Shown here: positions 45,951 through 57,901 of the stretch, piece by piece
Numbering within the stretch: the stretch's first letter is position 1
How the letters are laid out: each line of letters begins with the position of its first letter
NCBI GenBank assembly: GCA_963680875.1
Contig: OY804588.1
Span: 62,444,397 to 62,508,396, forward strand
Direction of reading: 5' to 3'
From: Bathymodiolus brooksi
Taxonomy: Eukaryota > Mollusca > Bivalvia > Mytilida > Modiolidae
DNA: 64,000 bases
Made by a program: the position numbers and the translations under genes
The notes under the pieces: generated by a model
What the model saw: the letters and a program-made list of their open reading frames with translations, nothing else
What the model was told of the DNA's origin: nothing
Databases searched by the model: none

Positions 45951-48066
45951 GGTCAAATTGGCCCCAAACAAAATCGACCCCAAGTCAAATCGGCCCCAGA
46001 TCAAGTCATTGTATTATTATGTTTTTTTATTTAATTTGATATGTATTGTTAATTGTGTTGTTTATTTAATTCCTAATCAAATGATTGTTTTATTATGTTG
46101 TTTATTTAATTTGATAATATGTCCATAATTACTGGTGCATAATGTGCTGGATTTTACATAAATTCTTTATTTTGCAGGAGAGGTGTGCATTATAAACAAG
46201 AACAATGTGTTTCACTCTTTTTTCAGACCGGGAAATCACATGTCCGCCATTTTTAGCTCACCTTGCCATCACTTGGCGTCTGTCGTCCGTTAACTTTTCA
46301 CATTTTAATCTTCTCCTCTGAAACATATGAACTGAAACTTGGTAGGAAGCATATATGGAAGATCCTCTATAAAGATTGCTCATTTTGTCCCGATCCATTA
46401 ACAAACATGGCCACCACAGGCAATTCTTGTTTCTGATGGTCTATTTTTTAAAATCTTCTCCTCTGAAACCGCTTAGACAAATGAACCGAAACTTGGTAGG
46501 AAGCATCTATGGAAGGTCCTCTATAAAGATTGCTAATTTCATCTTGATCTGTTAACAAACATGGCTGCCACAGTGATATCTAAAAAATATTTTTTTCTGT
46601 TAAAAGGGAGATAGTTTAAATATAGATATATTTTGTATCTATTGACTATTCAAAATGCAGTTATCTCTGAATTGAATTACAGATAAATATGCCTCTAAAA
46701 CCCCTCAACCAAATGAACTGAAACTTGGTAGGAACCATCTATGGAAGGTCCTCTATAAAGATTGCTCATTTCGTCCCGATCCATTAACGAACATGGCTGC
46801 CACAGGCGACTCTTGTTTCTGATTGGCTGAATTTAAAAATTCTTCTCTTCTGAAACCGCTTGGCTAACTGAACCGAAACTTGGTAGGAAGCATCTATGGG
46901 CAGCCCTCTATAAAGAGTGCTCATTTCTTTCTGATCCATTAACAAACATGGTCGCCACAGGCAATTCTTATTTCTGATTGGTCGATTTCTAAAAATCTTC
47001 TCCTCTGAAACCGCTTGGCCAAATGATCAAAAACTTAGTAGGAAGCATCTATGGAAGGTTCTCTGTAGAGATTGCTCATTCTGTCCCGATCCATTAACAA
47101 ACATGGCCACCACAGGCGATTCTTGTTTCTGATTGTTATATTTCTAAAAATCTTCTCTGAAACTGCATGGCCAAATGATCCGAAACTTGGTAGGAAGCAT
47201 CTATGGAAAGTCCTCTTATAAAGATTGCTCATTTTGTCCCAATCTGTTAACAAACATGGCCACCACAGACAATTCTTTTTTCTGATTGGTCAATTTCTAA
47301 AAATCTTCTTCTCTGACACAGCTTGGCCAAATAGACCGAAACTTGGTAGGAAGCATCTATGGAAGGTCCTCTATGGGAATTGCTCATTCCGTTTTGATCC
47401 GTTAACAAACATGGCCGTCATAGACAATTCTTGTTTCTTATTGTTTGATTTCTAAAACAGCTTTTCCTCTGAAACCGCTTGGCCAAATGATATGAAACTT
47501 GGTAAGAAACATCTATGGAAGGTCTCCTATAGATATTGCTCATTTCGTTTTGATCCATTAACAAACATGGCTGCCACAGGCAATTCTTGTTTTAGATCGG
47601 TCGCTTTCTAAAAATCTTCTCTGAAACTGCTTTGCCAAAACGAACCGAAATTTGGTGGGAAACACCTATAGGCTATGGAAGGTTCTGTATTAAGTTTCCT
47701 CAGAGCAGAATGAAAGGTGAGCGACACAGGCCCAGCTCAGTGCTGAGCCTCTAGTTGTTGTTTACTATTGTCAACATGCAAAGTTAAATATTTCTTAAAT
47801 TGTTTGGACACTATTCAACAAAATAATTAAATACATCCAATACGTTTTAATTATTGAAGAATTAAAACTGTCTAGCACAGTTGTGTTTTGTACCAGTAAA
47901 TGTTTACCATTGATACGAAAATAACCCACTCATCAATAAAATTTAAATTTTACATCTTTTATCCAAAAATATTAATTTAAATTAATACTTAATATGTATT
48001 TATTTATTCTTTTTTTATTTTATTTTTTTGGGGCCGATTTAACTGTGGCCAATCTGACTGGAAATC
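45951..48066. mobile_element. Element with TCGGCCCC-type repeated ends, carrying H4
   Basis: The left end has the short repeats ggtcaaattggcccc, aaaatcgacccc, gtcaaatcggcccc. The right end (near 48029-48066) has the inverted ggggccgattt and ggccaatctgac. The organisation resembles the element at 42196-42780 with different sequence. A clean target duplication was not found. Confidence 0.5.
46255..47754 (+). mobile_element. Helitron-like element H4
   Basis: 5' AGCTCACC then gccatcacttggcgtctgt. About seven units of roughly 170-180 bp contain gaaacttggtaggaagcat, ggtcctctataaagattgc and caattcttgtttctgat. The 3' end has ggtgagcgacacagg, a hairpin (gctcagtgctgagc) and TCTAG followed by T. It lies inside the 6.3-kb intron of the split THAP gene. 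Confidence 0.85.
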
Positions 48067-48449
48067 TATGGAAGTGTCTTTATTCCTTTATTTTTAAAGA
48101 TTGTATTATTCTGGAAAAAAGTATGTACCTGAATATATGGTACATTTTTATGCCAAAGCCAGCTAGTTACATGCAAAATAAATTACTATATTTATTTTAC
48201 TTAGGATATTCTTGTTTATATTAAAATATTTGATGAACAGATTATGGCATTGCATTGTTCCAAATCATCCCTTATCACAACCCTCAACCCATATCTACAT
48301 GCCAGCAAAACTCTTTGACTTTAGGCTGGAGGTATCAGGTTGATACTCAGTTATGGAAATTTCAATGTAATAACCTACAAATGTCATATTTTAATGTACT
48401 GCAATTTTCAATGGATTGCCAGACTGAATCGATTTTTTTAATTTTCCAG

Positions 48450-48530
48450 GTGTGTTCCCTACATTTCGTAGATGGCAAACCAACAAAGAGAAACCCAGCA
48501 CCTCAACTTCATCTTGGATATGAATCAAAG
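48450..48530 (+). CDS. THAP exon 2 completing the gene at 41908
   Basis: Acceptor aattttccag, phase 0 to phase 0 (81 nt), donor AAG before GTATAT. Encodes VCSLHFVDGKPTKRNPAPQL then HLGYESK. The cysteine and histidine are the third and fourth zinc ligands missing from 41908-42141. The segment closely resembles the corresponding part of the single-exon THAP domain at 53019 (VCSLHFVDGKPTKQNPCP), so the two genes are recent relatives. Confidence 0.82.
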
Positions 48531-48947
48531 GTATATTGTGGGTTTTTTAAACTTTGAGTTAAATTAATATATGTGGATGAACAAGTCACCTCATAGACAT
48601 TCATTGTAATCAGTGGTGACCTTGTGGATTCAAAGCTTGATGCACCTCCCCCACCCTTATAAAAGGAACAAAATGGAGGAAAAATGTATAAAACCCTGAT
48701 TTCACTCAAGGTATTATTATTATATGCCAAAATTTTTATGACTTGCTTCGCTCAGTAAACATTTTTGCTACATGTATGCCCCTCTTTACATTAAATCCTG
48801 GATTAACCCAAAACTCATTGGCAAAACCTGTGCTTTAATGAATAACAAATACATGACAAATGCAGATTATTGCTTACTTGTTTACAAGATGTCAATATCT
48901 ATCTGAATGATGTTAAAACCAGAGAAAATAACTGCTTATATTTTGGT

Positions 48948-49003
48948 GGATGGATATTTCGGACTAGGACGTCTTGGCCTAGGACATTTCGAACTAAGAG
49001 TTT
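48948..49003 (+). repeat. Triple degenerate short repeat
   Basis: Three consecutive variants of a 15- to 17-bp unit (atttcggactaggac, gtcttggcctaggac, atttcgaactaag). The layout is the same as the ends of the elements at 42196 and 45951. A matching inverted end was not found, so only one terminus may remain. Confidence 0.45.
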
Positions 49004-49307
49004 AGAAACTACCAACTACATTGTATTTGTGAGCTCATTGTTTGTGTTAACATGTAATAGGTGTTCTAAGGCTGTTTAGTTTATAGCAATAAAAAAGAAG
49101 TCAAGATTTAAATTATTGTAGGAACAAAGGGTTTTATGTACTTTTATATTGTTTTAGTAATTAAGCTTAATGAATATTATTATTGGTAATAACTAATTGT
49201 TAAGAAAACTTCAACATATGTGAGACAGTCTAGATTATCTATCAATAAAACATCTCTTTAAAAAATGTGAAAGACAAATTTGTGCACACAATTTTTTTTT
49301 TTCCCAT

Positions 49308-49452
49308 TAAAATTGGAAAAAATGTCATTTTTTGGCGTAAAATCGCGATTTTTCACACAAAATACCCCAAAAAATTTCCGCACCTCCCTCCACTCGGTGC
49401 AGTTTTTTTTAAGTATGCCCCCCCCTAACTTGAAATCCTGGATCCACCCCTG
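49308..49452. mobile_element. Truncated copy of the CAGGGGCGGATCC MITE
   Basis: Matches the interior and right end of the element at 40263-40416 (ggcgtaaaatcgcgatttt, cttgaaatcctggatcc, cacccctg). The left terminus is missing. Confidence 0.65.
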
Positions 49453-49579
49453 GAAGTGGTATGCTGACTATATGAATAAGCATAAAAATAGATTTTTTTT
49501 TATGAGATATGGAATAAATGTTAACCAGACATGTATATTTGAAAGAACAGTTAATGTTTTCACTAAGAACACAATGTCT

Positions 49580-50874
49580 GATAGTGTTGCATAATTTCAA
49601 ACGTTTAGCATGGACTTCATCTACAAGACGTACAAGGAGGTGTTGAAAGTAAAATGCTCTCAGTCTTGGTAAAATGTTCTGTACAAAAGTTGCATCATAG
49701 TCTACAGATACAAGAACATAGTCATCGGACTTGTCTTCCCAGGCAAAGAACTGGTAGAATTTGGCTCCCGTGCAATGCATGGTCATTTGATCTTGGTAGT
49801 AGTAACCATTCTTTCCCTTTGTATTTAGTTCATACTATGTCGTATTTCCCACTAGCGGCTAAGTCTGAAGGTGGTTTTTGAGGGCATTTGATTTCCAGTA
49901 TCGTATCTCTTTTGATGAAACCATCTGGGCTGGCGGATAGGTATGGTTCTGTTGGACAAACGACTGTTCCAGTGATTTCAACATTGTCGGTCTTCGTGAG
50001 CTCCATGAACTTTTTTCTGGCTAATGGTTCATTGGCGGTTTCCTTTAAAACGATGATAAAGATGATTTGTTGCAAATCGGGACGGGTCGGCACGGTCAGT
50101 TTTTGGTACAGAGCTAGTCCGAGATTCCTCTGCCGTCTAACGGCTTTTATGGATTTTCTGCTACAGAAAGCCGTTAGACGGCAGAGGAATCTCGGACTAG
50201 TACAGAGCTAGTGGTAGGGGCTGTTAGTCGAACTTTCCTATTGGTGATCCAAAGGTTAGCCTTAGACTGGTCAATGGTTTCTTGTTGAAGCCGTTCCTGT
50301 TGTTCTTTAGAGATGTCCACATATTTGACATAGAACTATCTACAAGGATTACAGTTGATGTATGGAATACCATCTGTGTAGTTTTAAGTCATGACTGGAA
50401 TGGGTGTGTTCTGATTGGCATACACTGTCTGGTTCTCTCTTTGCAGTTACTATTCTGTTAGGCATGGTGTTTGGACAGTTCCATAGATCTGCTATGTTCG
50501 ACGATGCCGCAAATGTTGTCAGATCGTTGTGGGTTTCCAACTTCTTGAAACGCATATGAGCAACAGGATGCGATGCATTATTATTGACTTCAGTAACAGG
50601 CTTACTGGATTTGGACGGTCGGCAGAAGTCTATGTTGATAACCTTTTCTTGGTTGTTGTTGGTGTCTGTACCTTTCCCCAAGTGACGGATACGTCAGTGC
50701 AGGATTGTCCAGCAAGTCCATGTTCCCATGCCAATAATAATTTTGTGTCCGTTGACTGCTGCTGATCAGCGTTTTTCTTCTATCATGTACAAAGTAGAGC
50801 CTACATGAATTCGAAATGACTTTTTTTGCTTTAAAGTAAGTTTCATCGTTACTTGTAATATTGAATGAGTACAC
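49580..50874 (-). pseudogene. YqaJ-type exonuclease pseudogene
   Basis: On the minus strand: a degraded N-terminal region (50349-50874, two frames), then KYVDISKEQQERLQQETIDQ and WITNRKVRLTAP, then ANEPLARKKFMELTK, YLSASPDGF and TILEIKCP, then QMTMHCTGAKFYQFFAWEDK. SPDG and the ExK of LEIKCP are the metal-binding signature of the YqaJ/lambda-exonuclease fold. A stop follows KYDIV, a frameshift lies near 49800, and an 85-bp palindromic MITE splits the gene at 50115-50199. Such genes in animals are usually transposon- or virus-derived; the origin here is not shown. Confidence 0.85.
50115..50199. mobile_element. 85-bp palindromic MITE, 9-bp target duplication
   Basis: Inverted ends of about 33 bp from TAGTCCGAGATTCCTCTGCC to its complement. 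Loop of about 17 bp. Flanks are GTACAGAGC at 50106-50114 and 50200-50208 (the direct repeat extends to 13 bp because of the CTAG overlap). It interrupts the YqaJ pseudogene. Confidence 0.9.
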
Positions 50875-51417
50875 AGCATGTTGTGTCCGTTGTTTATTTG
50901 CAGCTTTTCCTTTCTTGCTGAGGCAAAATGTTTGTTTTGGGTTTCATCCCTAAAAGGTATGGATTTTTTTTTTTTTTTTTTTTTTACATTGGGTTAAAGG
51001 AAAAACAATTACAGAGGTATATTATCTGTAATTTCTAATGATCTTGGCCGAATATTTCGAAATATGGATTATTGAATCGAACTTAAACGGTTATTGTTTA
51101 AATTGTTCAGAATCACAAAGTTCAGGACAAATCTATACGGTCATCAATATTATCAAAATTAAAGAATTAGCCATTTTGCCAGATGTGTGCTAACAGATCG
51201 ATCTGTAGCTATTCAGATTTTAACCTTGCTTATGTGGCAGAATTTCAATACAAAACAGGGTACGCAAAAAAAAAACAACAACAAAAAACGTCGGTATGGA
51301 AACCCTCAACACACATTTTTTAATAACGGTATATATTTTGTACAAAGTTCCCTTCGAATATTGTCTTCACTTCACAAAGCCACAAAGTCGCATATTTTTA
51401 TGATGTAGGGAGCACTT

Positions 51418-51489
51418 CATCTTCGCTAGCCAAGGGTTACGATTCGGGTCCCCCTTCTCCCGAATCGTAACCCTTGGCTAGCGAAGATG
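51418..51489. mobile_element. 72-bp near-perfect palindrome, 9-bp target duplication
   Basis: Arms from CATCTTCGCTAGCCAAGGGT to its complement with a loop of under 10 bp. Flanks are GGAGCACTT at 51409-51417 and 51490-51498. Too short to encode anything; it must rely on a transposase made elsewhere. Confidence 0.9.
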
Positions 51490-51499
51490 GGAGCACTTA

Positions 51500-53018
51500 T
51501 GCAATTGACCAAAAAATCAATCATTTGCACAATGATTAGAGTAGCAAATATATGGAGGATAACATAGAAAAAAAGAAAGAAAAAAACTGAGTTAAATGTT
51601 GTCTTAAATGAAAGTTTAAATACTATAAACAAAGGAAACGGGAACAAAGTGAACAGTGTAGGAATTATTGTTTTTCATGTAGAAGCCGCATAAAATAATT
51701 AACAATTTACAAAGAGGTATCACATTTCTGTAGATAAATCTTGAAATAAATCTTGATTCTGTAAGAAGTAAAAATGAACGACATGATGTCCTGCAACAAA
51801 ATTCGGGCGATTTTTTTTTCTTTTAGTTTTTTGTCATTATAATTCAGTTATATATATTTTTATCATTTTTAACCCTTTGTGGGAAGAGGGTAGAGTTTAA
51901 CTGTCATATTGCAAATCAAATGCATTTAAGAATCAACCCAATACATAAATTAAATTTTTGTGTTTTAGTGATGTTTTTGCTATAACTTGTTATACAATAC
52001 ACAGTTAACTATCAGTTATAAGGATAGTTATCTTTCTACAATATGAATTTAACACCTTTGTCTATTCCCCTAAGTGCCAAACCCGGGAAGCATCGCATCG
52101 CTGTTGACACGGTCGACCTTCAGCAGACTACAAGTCTAGAAAGCGCTACCACTTCCTTAACACGTCAATATTAAATTTTAATTAATCTTCAAAAACATAT
52201 AAAATTAAAGAATAAATCAATATAAAACTATGAAATCCTAGCAAAGAAATTTAAAAAAGAAGACAAATGGGGTGAAAAATGCCAGTCCGGTTCACGTATC
52301 TGAAACCTAGGAGCAAATAGTTATATCAGGTTCCTAGGTGGTAATCAGAATCCGTAAATCGAATGAAAGATAACACAATGGCTTAAAGAAAAAGGACAAA
52401 AAATTATCATTTCAATATTAATGGTTATTGTACAGGAATAGTTTTCTTGGTTCAAAATATCTGCATGTGCACACATTTGAAAACTTCTTTTCTTCACATA
52501 CATGTATGAGAATAACAAAACAAATGTATTATCTTTATTCAGAAATTTTAAACTTCTATATTGCTTAAATGAGCACTTATAGGTAATATGAGAATTTTTT
52601 TTCTTTTATTGAAAATTATCAATATTTAGACACGGTTCTTTTTAAATATATTTTTGAATATATAATAAAATAAGTTCGCAATTTTCCATTCTTTACTATT
52701 AACTTTCTAAAAAGTAATTTTTTAACATTATTTAATTTCAAATATATATCCGTCCGTACAAATAAACCTAGTAGTTGACCAATGAGATCTACAAGCACCG
52801 TTCCATATTGATTTCTCAGTTGGACGATATATTCCGAATGCACCACCCTATACGGAATAGTTATAGTATATTTCTTAATGAAAAATGCGAAAAATCTCGA
52901 ACGGAAATCTTCCGCAGATCGTATAACGTGTTTCCTTCCCGTATACTATAATCCCCTGCTGAAATGTTAGGCTGACGACTGCCGGTGTATACGCCATAAC
53001 CGTATCAACATATCAGAT
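51500..53018. other. Region upstream of the 53-kb THAP exon
   Basis: Mostly AT-rich with no gene. At 52318-52430 there is a diverged single unit of the satellite family (gtggtaatcagaatccgtaa, cacaatggcttaaag, aaaaggacaaaaaatt). The 17-mer tatactataatcccctg at 52942-52958 recurs upstream of the hAT-like ORF. Confidence 0.55.
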
Positions 53019-53369
53019 ATGAGCAAATACTGGTGTTCGGTGCCTCACTGTCTGTCTGATAACAGAAAAGTATCAAGGCCAGATCGTTATCCTTTCATGA
53101 AAACAGTTACATTCCATCCATATCCTACAAAGATAAAGCACAACACAGAGAGGCAGAAATGGTTACAGTTAGTAAATAGGCCAAATGATTATGACCCTAA
53201 GCGCCCTCACAGGGTTTGTTCTCTCCATTTTGTAGATGGGAAGCCCACAAAACAGAACCCGTGCCCAACGCTGTTCCTGTGGAACAATTTTGGAGGAAGA
53301 ATTAGTGACTGCCCAATCGGTCAACAAAAACGGAACACTGATTCGATAAACAAAAGAAGAAATTTGATG
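53019..53369 (+). CDS. THAP zinc-finger exon, candidate first exon of gene C
   Basis: The ATG at 53019 gives a complete THAP domain in one exon: C-x4-C (YWCSVPHC), the usual FHPYP and tryptophan segments (RQKWLQLVNRP), VCSLHF ligands and the closing NPCPTLFL. A polar tail NKRRNLM follows before GTAATA, in phase 0. The next phase-0 acceptor in the duplicated set is at 62507. The two could form gene C, with the intervening 9 kb of transposons as intron. Linkage is inferred. The domain binds DNA in known family members; its target is unknown. Confidence 0.88.
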
Positions 53370-53456
53370 GTAATAATGCACCACATTTATTCCCCTTTGC
53401 CTTCCTTTTTCTATTAATCGAAATATTTAAAGGGAAAATAACACAATGTTTTTTTT

Positions 53457-54766
53457 AGCTCACCTGGCCATAGGCCATGGCCATGTGAGCTTTTGTCATG
53501 GGTAAGCATCTGTCGTCCGTCCGTTAGCTTTTCACATTTAAATCTTCTTCTCTGAAACCACTGAACAGAATTGAACTAAACTTGCCAGAAATGTTCATTG
53601 GATGGTCCTCGATTTGTGTTTTTGGTGCTGATTTGAAATACAACATGGCTGCCATGGTCCATAATGTGTTCTCATTGGCTGAAATTTTAAAAATCTTCTT
53701 GTCAGAAACCACCAAGCCAATTGAATTGTGCCTTTGCAGGAATGATCATTGGCTGGTCCTGTACTAAACTTGGGAATCGTTTGCCGATCGGAAATTCAAG
53801 ATGGCCGCCATGACACGACTTAGTTTTAACATAGGACCCTATGGAAAAAATGTTTAAAAGTCTTCTCCTCTGAAACCAGTAAGTCAATTTAAAGCAAGCA
53901 TGGCATGAATGGCCCTTAGGTGATAAACTTTCAAAATTATGTCCAAGATGGCCACTGTCAGCGGACATAGTTTTAACATAGGACCCTATGGGAAAAATGT
54001 TTAAATTTTGTTTCCTCTGAAACCAGTAAGCCAATTTAAAGCAAACATGGCATGAATGGTCCTTAAATGGTCAACTTTCAAAATTATATCCAGTAACCCA
54101 GACCTCCATCCAAGATGGCTGCCATCAGCGGACATAGTTTTAACATAGGACCCTATGGGAAATATGTTTAAAAATCTTCTCCTCTGAAACCAGTAAGCCA
54201 ATTTAAAGCAAACATGGCATGGATGGTCCTTAAGTGGTCAATTTTCAAAATTGTGTCTGGTGACCCTGACCTCCATCCAAGATGGCCACCTTCAGCAGAC
54301 ATAGTTTTAACATAGGACCCTATGGGGAAAAAATATTTTAAAATCTTCTCTGAAACCAGTCAGCCAATATAGCAAACATGTCATCAATGGTCCTTAGGTG
54401 GTCAACTGCCAAAATTGTGTTCAGTGACCCCGATTTCGGTCCAAAATGGCCACCGTCAGCAGACATAGTTTTAACATAGGACCTATGGGAAAATTGTTTA
54501 AAAGTCTTCTCCTCTGAAACCAGTCGGCCAATTTAAAGCAAACATGACATGGATGGTCCTTGGGTAGTATACTTTCAAAAATTGTGTCCGGTGACCACGA
54601 CCTCCATCCAAGATGGCTGCCATGAGCAGACATAGTTTTAACATACATTGCATTTGTAGAACCCTATGGGATTTGAATAGTAAAACTTAGATGTATTCGG
54701 CATGCAGACATTCTTAAGAGGACTTATTTATGTCAGGTGAGCGATACAGGCTCACCTGAGCCTCTA
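53457..54766 (+). mobile_element. Helitron-like element H5
   Basis: The 5' end is AGCTCACCTGGCCATAGGCC, a hairpin. About six units carry catgaatggtcctt, ccaagatggc and tagttttaacataggaccc. The 3' end is ggctcacctgagcc then TCTAT (CTAG in the other copies). Confidence 0.82.
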
Positions 54767-54942
54767 TTTTTTTTTCATTTTTGACGATCCCTGAAAAGTG
54801 AAATACATTTATAAATATTGCAAAGAAATCTGGAAAACAAAAGCTAGAGGTTGGATTTCTGATATAGCCCCTCCGATTTCAATCAATACCTACTGGTATT
54901 TCAATCTTATGACCTGGAAACTTCCAAACTTCTTCGGTATTT

Positions 54943-55815
54943 ATACCCCCCCCCCCCCCCCCGCAAACAAAGTTTGGGGGGGTATATAGGAATCACCCTA
55001 TCCGTCCGTCTGTCCATCCGTCCGTCCATGTACCTTGTAAGCACAACTCCTCCTAAACTGCTTATTGGATTTTTATGAAACTTTACACATTTGTAGTACA
55101 CTACCTGCAGATGTGCATGAAGGAATGTGGTTGCTGTCCAAAATTTAAAAGGGGGGATAATTCAACTTATACTTTCACGAAAAGGGGGTGGGGGGACCAA
55201 CCTTGTAAGCGCAACTCCTACTAAACTACTTATTGAATTTTTATGAAACTTTACACAGTTGTAGTACACAACCTGCAGATGTGTATAAAGGAATACTGTT
55301 GCTGTCTAAAATTTAGAAGGGGAGATAATTCAACTTATACTTTCACGAAAAAAGGGGGTTGTGTACCTTGTAAGCGCAACTCCTCTTAAATGGCTTATTG
55401 GAGTTTTGTGAAACTTTACAGTTGTAGTACACTACCTGCAGATGTGCATGAAGGAATACCGCTGCTGTCTGAAATTTAGAAGGGGAGATAATTCAACTTA
55501 TACTTTCACGAAAAGGGGGGTCGTGTACCTTGTAAGTGCAACTCCTCCTAAACGGCTTATTGGAGTTTTGTGAAACTTTACACAGATGTAGTACACTACC
55601 TGCAGATGTGCATGAAGGAATATGGTTGCTGTCCAAAATTTAAAAGGGGAGATAATTCAACTTAAACTTTCACGAAAAGGGGGGGGGGGGGGCATGTACC
55701 TTGTAAGCGCAACTCCTACTAAATTGCTTATTGAATTTTTATGAAACTTTACACAGTTGTAGTACACAACCTGCAGATGTGCATGAAGGAATACTGTTGC
55801 TGTCTAAAATTCCAA
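54943..55815. repeat. Tandem repeat element with ~165-bp units
   Basis: A short inverted C-run/G-run (gcaaacaaagtttgg between them) and a tccgtccgtctgtcc tract precede five units starting accttgtaagc near 55031, 55199, 55366, 55527 and 55695. Units share caactcctcctaaac, gtagtacactacctgcag and gataattcaactta. The G-run between units varies in length. Confidence 0.78.
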
Positions 55816-56027
55816 AGTTTGAACATCATAGTATTGCAAGCAGGGGGTATCACTCAGTGAGGTCACTCACAGTTCTAGTTTTTATTTTAAATGTATTAAA
55901 AAAATGCCCTTTCTTACAAAACACCCATATTGTACCTCTTTTGTATTCGGAGGTTAAAAGTGTCATCCAGGTAAACACAACGCCGACAATGGGTACGTCA
56001 ACATACATACAATGTATGACCTCCCAT

Positions 56028-57280
56028 CAGTGCCGTCTTAACGCATGGGCACACAGGGCAGTTGCCCGGGGGCCCCAGGAACATAGGGGCCCCATGCTAA
56101 TCTATGTATGTTGTGACTTGCTGTCAATAAATAAATAAAGTTACCTGTCTTACTTAATCCCTCGCTCCCCTTAAGTCGAATTTCGGATAACTTGAAATTT
56201 TGCAACGGTCCTGTGAGCTTCGAGATAACGAGATTCAACTGTACATTAAACTATAAATATTTATTGTTGGAAAATGCATATTTAGCATGACCATGTTTTA
56301 CCAAAGATAATGAACAATATTAATTTTATTTTTTATAATAATAAATGGACATTGGCATTCACCTCTGATTTAGTATCACGGTCACCTCTGAAACCTCACG
56401 TACATGTACATGTGTATGTGTACGGATCTCACACACTATATAATGTAGAAGCGCATATTGTTAATATCACTTCAACTCACTTGACAGTTAATAGCAATAC
56501 TATTGGTTATATTTATATGCCATTGGTTATTAGAAATTGAATCTAAGATTTATTTAGAACACTTGTAAGGTAAGCATGTATTAGTTATTCAAGATTACGA
56601 ATTTATGATGCAGTACTAATAACCAGGTATTGATAGTTCGTGATATGTGAATGGACAAGCTGTTTATACAATATGTGAAAATTGTAGAATGTAGACCTAG
56701 ACAGAGGTTAGGCCTTGCCTCACAGTGTTGTGAATCAGCATGCAGTAGAGGCCTCAGGGATTGGATTAAGGATAAATACTAAAGTACAATGTAAGGAAGG
56801 ACTTGTCTTGTTCATTATGGAATAAGAATGTTTAAATATGTAGGCCTTGTCCCAAGCAGACTTATATAACCATAGGGCCTGACGTGGGACTAAATACAAA
56901 ACATTTTGAATATAATGAAAATTTAAAAAAAGCATTTGTGTTGTTTAATCTTTGCTGTACAGTATGTTTTTTTAATGTTTAAACACTGATTTTGTTGGAA
57001 GAACCAATACAATAAATATACAGTCAAACCTGTATTAAGAGGTCACCCATAGGAGAAAGAAAAAGTGGCCTCATAAGACAGGTGACCCGCTAAGAGAGGT
57101 TCATTTCATATGAAATTTTCTATGACAGGACTAGAAAAAGGTGACCTTTTAATACAGGTGGCTGCTTAATAGAGGTAACCGTGTGGGCAGGTTGGACTGT
57201 ATGTTTTAAGTGGTTGTGTAGGTAGGGGCCCCAGAGCACTGCTTTTCCCAGGGGCCTATAATGTTGTTAAGATGGCCCTG
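56028..57280. mobile_element. Non-autonomous hAT-like element
   Basis: Ends CAGTGCCGTCTTAAC and GTTAAGATGGCCCTG. Flanks are CCTCCCAT and CATCCCCT, matching at 6 of 8 bases. Both ends carry ggggcccc-type segments. The interior has a Tigger-like end (cttcgagataacgag, about 56160-56242) and the TA-flanked MITE at 57021-57199. No transposase. Confidence 0.7.
57021..57199. mobile_element. Tc1/mariner-type MITE
   Basis: Ends CAGTCAAACCTGTATTAAG and a matching inverted CAGGTTGGACTG, bounded by TA on both sides. The repeated gaggtcacc/ggtgacc blocks inside are typical of short palindromic mariner derivatives. Confidence 0.7.
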
Positions 57281-57901
57281 CATCCCCTGCTACATGTGTT
57301 GCCAGATTTTGTTCCACAATTTGTAAATGGGATATTACAAAAATGTATATGGAAAAATGTTCAGATAAAAAAAAATTCAACTGTAAAACTATAAGCTGTA
57401 AGAAAAAGATACATCTTTAAAATGCCATTGTCGGGAGTCATTGTGCAGTTGTTAAATGACCTGTTTATTGTGATATTTTGGGATTATGAATGAACATTTG
57501 TTGACTGGTGGCAATGAGAAAAGTCTGTGAATTAAAACACAAAGTTTGATGTTTTACTAGTTTTAGAATCTTTTGAATTCAATTTAAATATTATTAAAGT
57601 AATTTATTTTCTAAGTAGCCATCTAGGGGGGACTTCCTAAAAAATGCTGGGGTGTTCTTCTAAGGGTCAATGCTACCCCTTATACCAGACTTTTCAAGCA
57701 GTGACACAGACAGGGACAGAAATTAACGGTCGCCCACTCGCCCATGGCGACTGAAACTTCAGCTGGGCGACTAAATAATACCTCAAAGGAGCCCAGCTGG
57801 CAACTAATAATTTTGTATTTCCCTGTCGCAAGTTTGACGTTTGAAGCGAGTTGTTTACAATACGACCACGTGAAATATCATAAACATTTCACTGGTTCTG
57901 G

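Noticed and set aside
54001..54648. Minus-strand ORFs with repeated MSAD/HLGWRS-type segments
   Set aside because: Products of the tandem internal units of H5, not of a gene.
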